From an uncultured Christensenella sp. (GTDB taxonomy: Bacteria; Bacillota; Clostridia; Christensenellales; Borkfalkiaceae): 27,745 bases of DNA. Position 1 is the first letter of the stretch, and each line of letters opens with the position of its first letter. The translations under genes were made by a program, and so were the position numbers. Shown here piece after piece: positions 1 through 6,485 of the stretch. The stretch lies in NCBI GenBank assembly GCA_905203015.1, contig CAJKUC010000021.1, positions 1 to 27,745 on the forward strand. Reading direction: 5' to 3'. The notes beneath the pieces are model-generated. The model saw only the letters and a program-made list of their open reading frames with translations, was not told the DNA's origin and ran no database searches.

Positions 1-213
1 GACGGGCGAACAGGGCGCACAAGGAATTCAAGGCGTGACAGGCCCCACGGGCGCTGCGGGACCGACGGGGGCAACGGGTGCAACGGGACCTACCGGACCG
101 ACGGGCGAACAGGGCGCACAAGGAATTCAAGGCGTGACAGGCCCCACGGGCGCTACGGGACCGACAGGAGCAACGGGCGCTACGGGTGCAACCGGACCGA
201 CGGGCGAACAGGG
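1..213 (+). repeat. 99-bp direct repeat inside the collagen-like gene
   Basis: The unit starting GACGGGCGAACAGGG begins at 1, 100 and 199, an exact 99-nt (33-residue, 11-triplet) period. The first two copies are nearly identical over their first half and diverge by substitutions in the second half. The third copy matches only to about 213 before the non-collagenous tail begins. The period keeps the reading frame, so copy-number change would lengthen or shorten the fibre without breaking the gene. Confidence 0.85.
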
Positions 214-334
214 AACGGTGACTGCCGCGTCGGCGGTGGAGCCACTTGCTGCGACGGCTACGCTTGAAGAAACGGCGGAAAAAGTGAATGCGGTGATTGC
301 GGCGTTGAAAGCGGCGGGGCTGATGGAAGATTGA
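2..334 (+). CDS. Collagen-like (Gly-X-Y) repeat protein, 5'-truncated by the window edge
   Basis: The frame is open from base 2 and the true start lies upstream; the GTG at 35 is only an internal valine codon of the repeat. About 70 residues are Gly-X-Y triplets rich in GPTGAT and GEQGAQGIQG, the pattern of bacterial collagen-like surface, exosporium or phage-fibre proteins that form triple helices. The repeat ends in a non-collagenous C-terminal stretch of about 40 residues (VTAASAVEPLAAT, then a helix-like segment ending KAAGLMED), which I infer to be a trimerisation or capping domain. No transmembrane segment or sortase motif is present in the visible part. The gene is followed by hairpin terminators and converges on the ribosomal-protein operon. 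Whether it is a spore-coat, surface or fibre protein cannot be told without its N-terminus. Confidence 0.85.
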   Translation, partial: TGEQGAQGIQGVTGPTGAAGPTGATGATGPTGPTGEQGAQGIQGVTGPTGATGPTGATGATGATGPTGEQGTVTAASAVEPLAATATLEETAEKVNAVIAALKAAGLMED

Positions 335-362
335 TTCCGCGTCTACCGACCGAGATAAAAAA

Positions 363-385
363 CTCTCCCGAAAATATCGGGAGAG
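363..385. terminator. Bidirectional hairpin terminator
   Basis: The perfect 9-bp stem CTCTCCCGA / TCGGGAGAG has a 5-nt loop. It is followed by CGTTTT on the + strand and by TTTTTT on the minus strand. It lies between the collagen-like gene (+) and rpsR (-), so it can stop transcripts from either side. Confidence 0.8.
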
Positions 386-403
386 CGTTTTGAATTTGCA
401 GAT

Positions 404-436
404 AAAAAGCGGTCTGTTTTCACAGATCGCTTTTTT
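404..436. terminator. Second bidirectional hairpin terminator, rpsR side
   Basis: The stem AAAAAGCGGTCTG / CAGATCGCTTTTT is 13 bp with one G-T pair and a 6-nt loop. A-runs and T-runs at its base give a U-tract on both strands. It lies 41 bp beyond the rpsR stop and is the likely end of the rpsF-ssb-rpsR transcript. Confidence 0.8.
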
Positions 437-476
437 ACGTGTTACGTCGCTGTGCGGAGAGATCCGCACGATTCTC

Positions 477-725
477 TTACTCGCCTTTGAAGGGGAGAAG
501 AGCCGCGATTCTCGCGCGCTTGATCGCGGTGGCGAGAAGTCTTTGATGAGCCGCGCAAGTGCCGCTCATTCTGCGGGGAAGGATTTTGCCGCCTTCGGAA
601 ACGTATTTCTTCAAACGGTTGATATCCTTGTAATCGATTTCGTCGATCTTTTCCTGGCAGAAAGCGCACACCTTTTTACGGGGCATTTTCTTAAAACTCT
701 TTTTAACGGCAGTTTTTTCTTCCAT
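477..725 (-). CDS. rpsR: 30S ribosomal protein bS18
   Basis: This is a small-subunit ribosomal protein that binds with bS6 on the 16S rRNA platform. The 82-residue product carries the family core DYKDI, LKKYVSEGGKILPRR and AIKRARIAALLPF. It has Cys20-x2-Cys23 and Cys57-x2-His60, a set that could bind zinc; many homologues, including that of Bacillus subtilis as I recall it, lack these residues. The ATG at 725 has AAGGAG 8 nt upstream. It is the last gene of rpsF-ssb-rpsR, 39 bp after ssb, and is followed by a terminator. Identity is certain; zinc binding is inferred from the four ligand-type residues. Confidence 0.97.
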   Translation of the reverse strand: MEEKTAVKKSFKKMPRKKVCAFCQEKIDEIDYKDINRLKKYVSEGGKILPRRMSGTCAAHQRLLATAIKRARIAALLPFKGE

Positions 726-764
726 GATGAAAACTCCTTATTTAGAATGAATTTTCCCCGAAGA

Positions 765-1178
765 TCAAAAGGGGATGTCCGAGCCGTCGTCGTCCATCAT
801 CTGAAGGACGGGCTTGCTCTTTGCGGGCGAGGGAGCGGCGTCGAAAGATCCGCCGTTTTCGTCTTTGGGCGATAAAAATTCGCAATCCTGAACGATAATA
901 TCCACAGCGGTGCGTTTTGCGCCCTGATTGTCTTCGTAGTTACGCAGTTGAATACTGCCGCCTACGGCAACTTTCTTTCCCTTTTTCGCATACTGCGCGA
1001 TACGTTCCGCAAGCACTCTCCATGCCGTGCAGTTAAAAAAGTCCGTTTGTCTTTCGCCGTCCTGCGAAGAATACGTTCTGTTGACGGCAATGGCAAAGTG
1101 GCACACGGATACCCCGGAAGGGGTGGTGGTGAGTTCGGGATCGCGCGTTAAGTTACCGATAAGAAAAACTTTATTCAT
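765..1178 (-). CDS. ssb: Single-stranded DNA-binding protein
   Basis: This protein coats single-stranded DNA in replication, repair and recombination. The 137-residue product has the OB-fold N-terminus (MNKVFLIGNLTRDPEL), the conserved FFNCTAWRVLAE segment around residues 47-58 and KGKKVAVGGSIQLRNY. A short linker follows, then the acidic C-terminal tip DDDGSDIPF that docks partner proteins. It is shorter than typical main SSBs (about 165-180 residues) because the linker between OB fold and tip is only about 25 residues. The ATG has AAGGTGAG just upstream, and the gene starts 14 bp after the rpsF stop. The rpsF-ssb-rpsR order is the standard one in Bacillota. Confidence 0.97.
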   Translation of the reverse strand: MNKVFLIGNLTRDPELTTTPSGVSVCHFAIAVNRTYSSQDGERQTDFFNCTAWRVLAERIAQYAKKGKKVAVGGSIQLRNYEDNQGAKRTAVDIIVQDCEFLSPKDENGGSFDAAPSPAKSKPVLQMMDDDGSDIPF

Positions 1179-1192
1179 TTTCTCTCACCTTC

Positions 1193-1474
1193 TTACAGTT
1201 TCGTAATCATGCGACGCAACACGTTCGCGGAAATTCCCGCAACACGGTCGAGTTCTTTGACTACTTCCGCACCCGCTTCAAACGTCATAAGGACGTAGTA
1301 TGCTTCGCTCTTGTAAGCGATAGGATACGCGAGTTTCTTCGTGCCCCACTTATCGGTGGAATCAACGACGCCGTTCATCGATTTTACGATACCTTCGTAC
1401 TTTTCGACTTCGGCTGCCTTTGCTTCGTCCGTCAGTTCGTTGTTGAGCAGATAGAGCATTTCGTATTTAGCCAT
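1193..1474 (-). CDS. rpsF: 30S ribosomal protein bS6
   Basis: This is a small-subunit ribosomal protein, the partner of bS18. The 93-residue product shows the family pattern: MAKYEMLYLL start, VDSTDKWGTKKLAYPI, and the ending NVLRRMITKL. It lacks the acidic tail of the E. coli protein, as is usual in Gram-positives. The ATG at 1474 follows GGAGGTG with a 7-nt spacer. It is the first gene of the operon, behind a clear promoter and a leader hairpin. Confidence 0.97.
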   Translation of the reverse strand: MAKYEMLYLLNNELTDEAKAAEVEKYEGIVKSMNGVVDSTDKWGTKKLAYPIAYKSEAYYVLMTFEAGAEVVKELDRVAGISANVLRRMITKL

Positions 1475-1492
1475 GTTTTTTCACCTCCCGGT

Positions 1493-1521
1493 CTTATTCG
1501 GCGTATCATAGGATACGCAAG
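1493..1521 (-). promoter_or_regulatory. Leader hairpin of rpsF, candidate S6:S18 autoregulatory site
   Basis: In the minus-strand mRNA a perfect 7-bp stem GCGTATC / GATACGC closes a 4-nt loop and is flanked by a CTT / AAG lower stem. Unpaired bases beginning CCG lie on the 3' side of the asymmetric internal loop if the last G-C pair is left open. A hairpin with a 3'-side CCG in the rpsF leader is the known form of the S6:S18-binding feedback element. The position, between promoter and ribosome binding site, fits. The assignment is by resemblance only. Confidence 0.5.
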
Positions 1522-1553
1522 GTCTTGTTTCGGTTTTATAAAAAACCTTACAT

Positions 1554-1582
1554 ATTATAACGTTTTTTTTGCGGTAAGTCAA
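1554..1582 (-). promoter_or_regulatory. Sigma-A-type promoter of rpsF-ssb-rpsR
   Basis: On the minus strand TTGACT (1582-1577) and TATAAT (1559-1554) are separated by exactly 17 bp. The predicted start of transcription is near 1547, leaving a leader of about 70 nt that contains the hairpin at 1493-1521. Confidence 0.8.
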
Positions 1583-1681
1583 TCGTTTTACCGCCGCTTT
1601 ACGGAAAAGTTTTTGGATTATGAGTATTTTCCGCATTTATGCGCGCCGTAGGGCACGCGCAGGCGGAAGAGAAAGGGCGGA

Positions 1682-4570
1682 TTACGAACCCGATGTCTGC
1701 AGTTTTGCGATCAGCAGGGGAATATAATCCGTGAGTTCGGACATGGAGAGATCACCCACTACGCCTTCTTTTCCCGCAACGGCGGGATCGAGGGGCGTGG
1801 CAAGGAACGTCTCGTTCAGTTCCAGCGCAAAATCGCGGTTCAGTTCGGCAACCGATTTCGTGCGGATATTTTTCTTCATATTTTCCATCAACGCGCTCAT
1901 ATCGTTGATCGTATATTCGGGCGATTCGTCGGGGCGATCGGGATCGTGCAGCAGATACGACCATTCCGCTTTCATCGTTTTATTACCCGCCCCGTCCGTT
2001 TCGTAAATATCCGATTCAAATACGTCGGTGATTTTCAGTTCGTTGATTTTCGAGCCGAGATTATCGAGCGTGGCGTCGGTGATATGTTTTAAAATCTTAT
2101 TGTCGTTTGCCGATTCGCCGAGAATATCGCCGATCGTGAGATCTGTGCGGATTTTCGAGATCAGAGAGTTTTCGCCGCCCGCTCTGAGATCGGCGATCGT
2201 GTTCGGCTTGCCGAGCAACGCCACGTTGCCCTCCGCGTCGATATAATAATTTCCGTCTTCGTATTGCCCCGATACGGCGTTGTATTTTGCTTCTTTGCCG
2301 TAGAGAAGGTACAGATTGATTTTATCGTTTTTATCTTCGGAGAGGATCGTGCGGAGTTCGATGCCGTTGAACACTTCTTTTGCGTTTGCCGATTTCAGGG
2401 AAGATATCGTGCGTTCTTTGTAAGTAAGCGAATTGCCGAATGCGTCGCAAAGCGCGTATTTGCCCGCGCCTGCCACGTTCTGCGCGTAAACGTAGCGGGA
2501 AACGCCGTTTTCCGTACGGATAAATTCATAAACAGAGCCGTTTACGGCGGAGGGAACGACGGATTCGCCGTTTTCGTTTTTCCATACGTATGCGCCGTTT
2601 GTGGAATCGTAGGAAGCGGTGTACGCGATCGGCTTCATCGTTACGATCGTATCTCCCGTGGAGGAATCTTTCGTGAGTTCGTAAGCGACGCCTTGTGTGC
2701 CGTAGGCAAGGGCGATTAAAATCGGATCTGCGGAAGAATCGGCGGCGTTGATTTTTAACGCGGATCGAAGCGTGATGCCGCCGATCAACTCCTGCGAATC
2801 GAGATTCGTAAGATCGGAAATCGTGCGGTAATCATAGGTAACGGGGGAAGATTCGTCTTCGGAAGAATAGATATGATAGGTGTATTTTCCGAGGGAATTT
2901 TCCGCTTTTTTCGCCGTGTACGTTCCGCCGTTTGTTCCCGCCCCGTCGAAATGCCATTCGTTGGATGCGGAATCGTAAGCGCCGGTTGCAGTTTCGTCCG
3001 TCACCTTTACGCCGTCGTCGTTAAACAGCGTAAGCACGGGTACGCCCGCACCGCTTGGAAGGACGTAGCGCGCCGTGTACGTTTTTTTCAGCATCGTTAC
3101 GGTTTTCGTCGATTTGTCGTAAATGTAGTTTTTTCCTTCTTTGCCATAGGCAAGAGCGATCATCGTATCGTTTCCGTTTTCCGGGGTGACGCCGAGTATG
3201 TCTTTAAGATACATCGAAGAAATCAGGTCGTTATCGTTTTTCAGATCTTTCAGCGTGCGGGGTTTTGCTCCGCCGAGCATTACGATTTTGCCGTCTTCGA
3301 TTTTGTAATCTTTGCCTTCGCTGCCGTAAGCGATCGTTCGCATTGCGGCTTCGCTTTCCGCCGTCACGTTAAGAAGATCGGCGATTTTCACGCCCTCGAA
3401 CATGCCTGCGAAATCGCCTGCCGTTACGTCGCCGAGCGTAGCGGCTTTATGCAATACCCGCTTCGATTCGTCGCCGAGAAGCCCCGCTTCGAGATCTTCC
3501 CTCGTTTTGTACGCATAATATTTTCCGTCGCTTTCGTCTTTCGCAAGATAAGAAGAGGGCGCGTCGTCTTCGGATTCCGGCGCGGAAGAAAAGAGCGCGA
3601 TAACGCCCGAAGACGGATCGACGGAATATAACGCCGAATCGATGATGTCGTCGTGATCGTTTTTCAAAGAGAATGCGCCCGTGCCGTCGTCTTCGTACGT
3701 ATAGGAAAGGGGAAGCATTACGATCGTTTCGCCCGTTTCTCCCGTTTCGGGGTTTGCGGTGGTTTCCGTTATGTAATCGACGCCTTTCGTGCCGTAGAGA
3801 ACGGCGCGGACGATCGGATCGTCGAACGAGGCGTTTTCGTTGGTGGACATCACCGCTTTCAGAGAAATACGATAGAAAAGATCGGTGGTGGCGCCGTTAT
3901 CGGTGAAATCGCCGACCGTGAGTTGTTTCGAGCCGTCGAGCATCACTACGTTGCCCTCGGAATCGATCGTATAATTCACGCCCTCTTCGCCGAAGCAGAG
4001 AAGCGAAAGCAGCGAGCCGTTCGGCTCGACGCCGATCAGCGCGGAAAGTTTGCTCGCTTTCAGCGAATCCTGAAGATACGAGGAATAATCGGTGAAAGAG
4101 GTGTTCAGTATTCCGTCGGTCGTCACTTCCAGCCCGAATTTCGCGAGGGCTTCCGTCAGTTTTTCGGCGACCGTCTGCGCGTAAGGGGTGACTTCGGAAA
4201 TCGTGGCGAGGCTTGCCTCTCCGTCGGTGAATTTCGACGATATGGAGGAAATGTTTTTGAAAAATTCGATAAGCGTCTGATCGGCGTATTCGTCGGAAAG
4301 GTATTTCGTGATATCGAAATCTTTTCCCGCGAGATCGCCGACGGAGTCCGCCGTTTCACGAATCGTTTTTTTCTTCGCGAAATAATAGCCTCCGCCCGCA
4401 ATTCCGCCTATGGTGCCCACGATGCCGAAAATAAAGCCTATGAGTACGGCGACGCACCGCGACATAAAGCCGCCGTCGTACGTTTTCACTTTTTCCTTCA
4501 TGATACGCCGCTCGCGTTTTTCGCGCTCTTTTTCAAGCAGTTTTTCCTGTTTTTTCTGTGCATTTGCCAT
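1682..4570 (-). CDS. Large membrane-anchored repeat protein of unknown function
   Basis: I do not recognise a family for this 962-residue protein. The first 38 residues are highly charged (Lys/Glu/Arg) and are followed by one hydrophobic, glycine-rich helix at about 40-65. The rest is therefore most likely extracellular and tethered by this anchor, by the positive-inside rule. It holds six degenerate copies of a motif of the form YGxEGxxY, then IDxxGNVVML, at about residues 190-211, 256-286, 412-432, 472-494, 620-645 and 754-786. Most copies are preceded by a short (I/L)xLxxIL-like segment and separated by Tyr/Thr/Ser-rich beta-like stretches. No enzyme motif or sortase signal is visible. The ATG has AGAGGT 5 nt upstream. 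It stands alone behind its own promoter, with rpsF downstream under a separate promoter. Confidence 0.8.
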   Translation of the reverse strand: MANAQKKQEKLLEKEREKRERRIMKEKVKTYDGGFMSRCVAVLIGFIFGIVGTIGGIAGGGYYFAKKKTIRETADSVGDLAGKDFDITKYLSDEYADQTLIEFFKNISSISSKFTDGEASLATISEVTPYAQTVAEKLTEALAKFGLEVTTDGILNTSFTDYSSYLQDSLKASKLSALIGVEPNGSLLSLLCFGEEGVNYTIDSEGNVVMLDGSKQLTVGDFTDNGATTDLFYRISLKAVMSTNENASFDDPIVRAVLYGTKGVDYITETTANPETGETGETIVMLPLSYTYEDDGTGAFSLKNDHDDIIDSALYSVDPSSGVIALFSSAPESEDDAPSSYLAKDESDGKYYAYKTREDLEAGLLGDESKRVLHKAATLGDVTAGDFAGMFEGVKIADLLNVTAESEAAMRTIAYGSEGKDYKIEDGKIVMLGGAKPRTLKDLKNDNDLISSMYLKDILGVTPENGNDTMIALAYGKEGKNYIYDKSTKTVTMLKKTYTARYVLPSGAGVPVLTLFNDDGVKVTDETATGAYDSASNEWHFDGAGTNGGTYTAKKAENSLGKYTYHIYSSEDESSPVTYDYRTISDLTNLDSQELIGGITLRSALKINAADSSADPILIALAYGTQGVAYELTKDSSTGDTIVTMKPIAYTASYDSTNGAYVWKNENGESVVPSAVNGSVYEFIRTENGVSRYVYAQNVAGAGKYALCDAFGNSLTYKERTISSLKSANAKEVFNGIELRTILSEDKNDKINLYLLYGKEAKYNAVSGQYEDGNYYIDAEGNVALLGKPNTIADLRAGGENSLISKIRTDLTIGDILGESANDNKILKHITDATLDNLGSKINELKITDVFESDIYETDGAGNKTMKAEWSYLLHDPDRPDESPEYTINDMSALMENMKKNIRTKSVAELNRDFALELNETFLATPLDPAVAGKEGVVGDLSMSELTDYIPLLIAKLQTSGS

Positions 4571-4704
4571 AATATACCTCTTTGCCGTAAATGCGGAGGG
4601 AAGGATCCGTTCGTTCGGCTCGCCTTTTTGAAACGCCTGATCCGGAAGAAATTTCCGCGTTTCGGGGCATAATAAACCGAGGGCTGTTTGCCTGCCCTGT
4701 TTAT

Positions 4705-4733
4705 ATTATAACAAACGCCTGCGATAAATGCAA
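4705..4733 (-). promoter_or_regulatory. Promoter of the 962-residue repeat-protein gene
   Basis: On the minus strand TTGCAT (4733-4728) and TATAAT (4710-4705) have a 17-bp spacer. The predicted transcript begins near 4698, about 130 nt before the ATG at 4570. The -35 box and spacer are covered by an imperfect palindrome. Confidence 0.75.
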
Positions 4734-4740
4734 GCGTTTG
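4712..4740. repeat. 29-bp imperfect palindrome over a promoter
   Basis: CAAACGC (4712-4718) and GCGTTTG (4734-4740) are exact inverted repeats. Inside them TGC and GCA also pair around the 7-nt centre GATAAAT. The palindrome covers the spacer and -35 box of the promoter at 4705-4733 and lies 28 bp beyond the stop codon of the CCA gene. It could be a repressor operator, or the 3' hairpin of the CCA transcript, although it lacks a U-tract. Confidence 0.6.
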
Positions 4741-4768
4741 CGGAAAAAAAGGACGGATACGGGGGATT

Positions 4769-6220
4769 TTATGACGATTTCGCGGCGTTTTTTTCGCGTT
4801 CGCCTTTCCCGACGTTTTCGCTTTGCGAAAGCAGGCGCGGGGCAAGGAAGAGAAGCCGTTCTTTTTCGTTATCCGCAGGGCAGACTGCAACGTGCAGCAA
4901 AAGGGCGTTCAAAGCCTTTCCGATCATGCGTTTATCTTCGATTACGCCCGCCAGATCGTTGCCGTTTACGCGCAGTTCTTTCAGGGAAAAAGCCGCGCCT
5001 TCTTCGCGCATTTTTCCGATCAGTTCTTTCCATTTTACTACGCACGGCGCGGGGGAAAGATCGTCTTTGCAAGCCGAATAATCCGCCTGTTTCACAAGCA
5101 GAAGATCGTTGAGAATATCGGCGTGAGACACCATGAATTTACGCAGTTTGTTTTCTTTCGTATGCAGATCGTAATCGTACATATGCCATAAGGTAAGTTC
5201 GCAGATCAGATTCGTTTCTTTCGCGGGGGCTTTTAAACGCGTAAGAATTTCCAGGCATAAATCCGCGCCTACGTTGGGGTGTTCGGAAAATTTTCCGTCG
5301 CGAAAAAAAGCGGCGGGCTTGCCGATATCGTGCAAAAGCGAGGCGAGGCGTACGTGCCTGTCAGCGTAAGCCGCGGCGCGAAGCGAATGTTCCAGCACGT
5401 CGTGATCGTGAAAATCGGCGCGTTGCTTCAATCCCCGCCCCGCCGTAAGTTCTGGAAGAATCCCGTCGAGAACGCGCGTTTCGTCAAGGAGCGAAAGCGC
5501 GCGGTATACTCCGCCTTTATTGCCGTATTTCTCGTCCGATTCCAGAATGAGCCGCAATTCCGCGAATATCCGTTCGGGCGATACGTCGGCGATCAACGCG
5601 GCGTTGTGTTTCGCGCCTGCCAGCGTTTCCGCGTCGGGCAAAAAGCCCGTCGTGCCCGCCATACGCGCGAGCCGCATCAGTCGAAGTCCGTCTTCGCCGA
5701 ATACTTTGTCCGCTTTATCCACGGTGGAGAGAACTTTATCGCGGATCGCTTTTTTGCCGCCGAGGGGATCTTCAAATTCGCCTCGCGTGATGTTGTAATA
5801 AATTGCGTTGCAGGTGAAATCTCTTCGCTTTGCGTCGAGAAAAATATCTTCCGTAAAAAACGTTTCCGCGGGGGTATGCTCGCCGCGAACGTACTTATCC
5901 GAACGGAAGGCGGCATATTCAAACTGTGATTTTTCGCCGCCGTTTTTTGCAAAATCGCATGATTGCGCGGAAGAAAAAGAGGAGAATTTCACCGTGCCCG
6001 TACGCCTGTATTCCGCATCGATCCGAAAGCCGTTTTTTTTCGCGATTTCCGCGAACGTATCGGCGGGAACGGGCGCGCAAAGATCGAAATCGGAAGAGGC
6101 GAGGGAAAAGCCCGCCAGAAAATCGCGTACGCTTCCGCCCACTGCGTAAAGCGGCTTGCCCGTTTCTTTCATACACGCTTCGGCAAGCAAAATTATGTTT
6201 TTCGGCAGAATATTTCTCAT
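4769..6220 (-). CDS. cca: CCA tRNA nucleotidyltransferase with HD domain
   Basis: This enzyme adds or repairs the 3' CCA of tRNAs using CTP and ATP. The 483-residue product has the class II nucleotidyltransferase signature VGGSVRD (27-33) with the catalytic pair in SSDFD (42-46). These are followed by RRDFTCNA (132-139), the EDGLRLMR nucleotide-selection motif (176-183), and an HD phosphohydrolase motif in LLHDIGKP (295-302). I chose the ATG at 6220 because an upstream in-frame TTG at 6238 overlaps the GGAG that serves the ATG (12-nt spacing). It is monocistronic with its own promoter, divergent from the lipid-kinase operon. A poly(A) polymerase of the same superfamily is the main alternative. 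Confidence 0.9.
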   Translation of the reverse strand: MRNILPKNIILLAEACMKETGKPLYAVGGSVRDFLAGFSLASSDFDLCAPVPADTFAEIAKKNGFRIDAEYRRTGTVKFSSFSSAQSCDFAKNGGEKSQFEYAAFRSDKYVRGEHTPAETFFTEDIFLDAKRRDFTCNAIYYNITRGEFEDPLGGKKAIRDKVLSTVDKADKVFGEDGLRLMRLARMAGTTGFLPDAETLAGAKHNAALIADVSPERIFAELRLILESDEKYGNKGGVYRALSLLDETRVLDGILPELTAGRGLKQRADFHDHDVLEHSLRAAAYADRHVRLASLLHDIGKPAAFFRDGKFSEHPNVGADLCLEILTRLKAPAKETNLICELTLWHMYDYDLHTKENKLRKFMVSHADILNDLLLVKQADYSACKDDLSPAPCVVKWKELIGKMREEGAAFSLKELRVNGNDLAGVIEDKRMIGKALNALLLHVAVCPADNEKERLLFLAPRLLSQSENVGKGEREKNAAKSS

Positions 6221-6254
6221 TTTTCGCTGAAACTCCAAAAATTTTATCTATATT

Positions 6255-6283
6255 ATTATATCAAACGGGAAAATAAATTGCAA
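6255..6283 (-). promoter_or_regulatory. Promoter of cca, sharing its -35 box
   Basis: On the minus strand TTGCAA (6283-6278) and TATAAT (6260-6255) are 17 bp apart. Because TTGCAA is its own reverse complement, the same six bases are also the -35 box of the rightward promoter. The predicted transcript starts near 6248, about 30 nt before the ATG at 6220. Confidence 0.8.
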
Positions 6284-6306
6284 ATTTTTTTAAAATGTAA
6301 TATAAT
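6278..6306 (+). promoter_or_regulatory. Promoter of the lipid-kinase/phosphatase operon
   Basis: TTGCAA (6278-6283) and TATAAT (6301-6306) are separated by a 17-bp, very AT-rich spacer. The -35 box is the same sequence used by the cca promoter in the other direction. Predicted transcription start is near 6313. Confidence 0.8.
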
Positions 6307-6312
6307 TATTTT

Positions 6313-6485
6313 GCGGAAATTACTTTTGTCGTCGTCTGATACGCGTTATACGTTTGTTTTATCGGAAAATGCATACGTTTTCGCGGGGAAAAACGGAAAA
6401 AGCGTACGGCAAAAAAGAAAAATATACGTGCGTTTTCCGTGCGGACGGCAGCGCCGTCAATACGAAAGTAAAAGGAAAAATCATT
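6313..6485 (+). promoter_or_regulatory. Long structured leader before the lipid-kinase gene
   Basis: If translation starts at the TTG at 6486, the leader is about 173 nt. It contains a perfect 6-bp hairpin GACGGC / GCCGTC (6444-6458, loop AGC). It also has a longer-range pairing of ACGGAAAA near 6394 with TTTTCCGT near 6433. No U-tract or known riboswitch core was recognised. An in-frame ATG at 6369 without a ribosome binding site is the competing start; if that were used, this stretch would be coding. Confidence 0.4.

Noticed and set aside
390..875. 161-residue + strand open frame over rpsR and ssb
   Set aside because: It is antisense to two certain genes and begins within the terminator region.
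2873..4672. Long + strand open frames (252 and 339 residues) opposite the repeat-protein gene
   Set aside because: Their Arg/Phe/Val-rich products show no family motifs, lack ribosome binding sites and mirror the codon bias of the real minus-strand gene.
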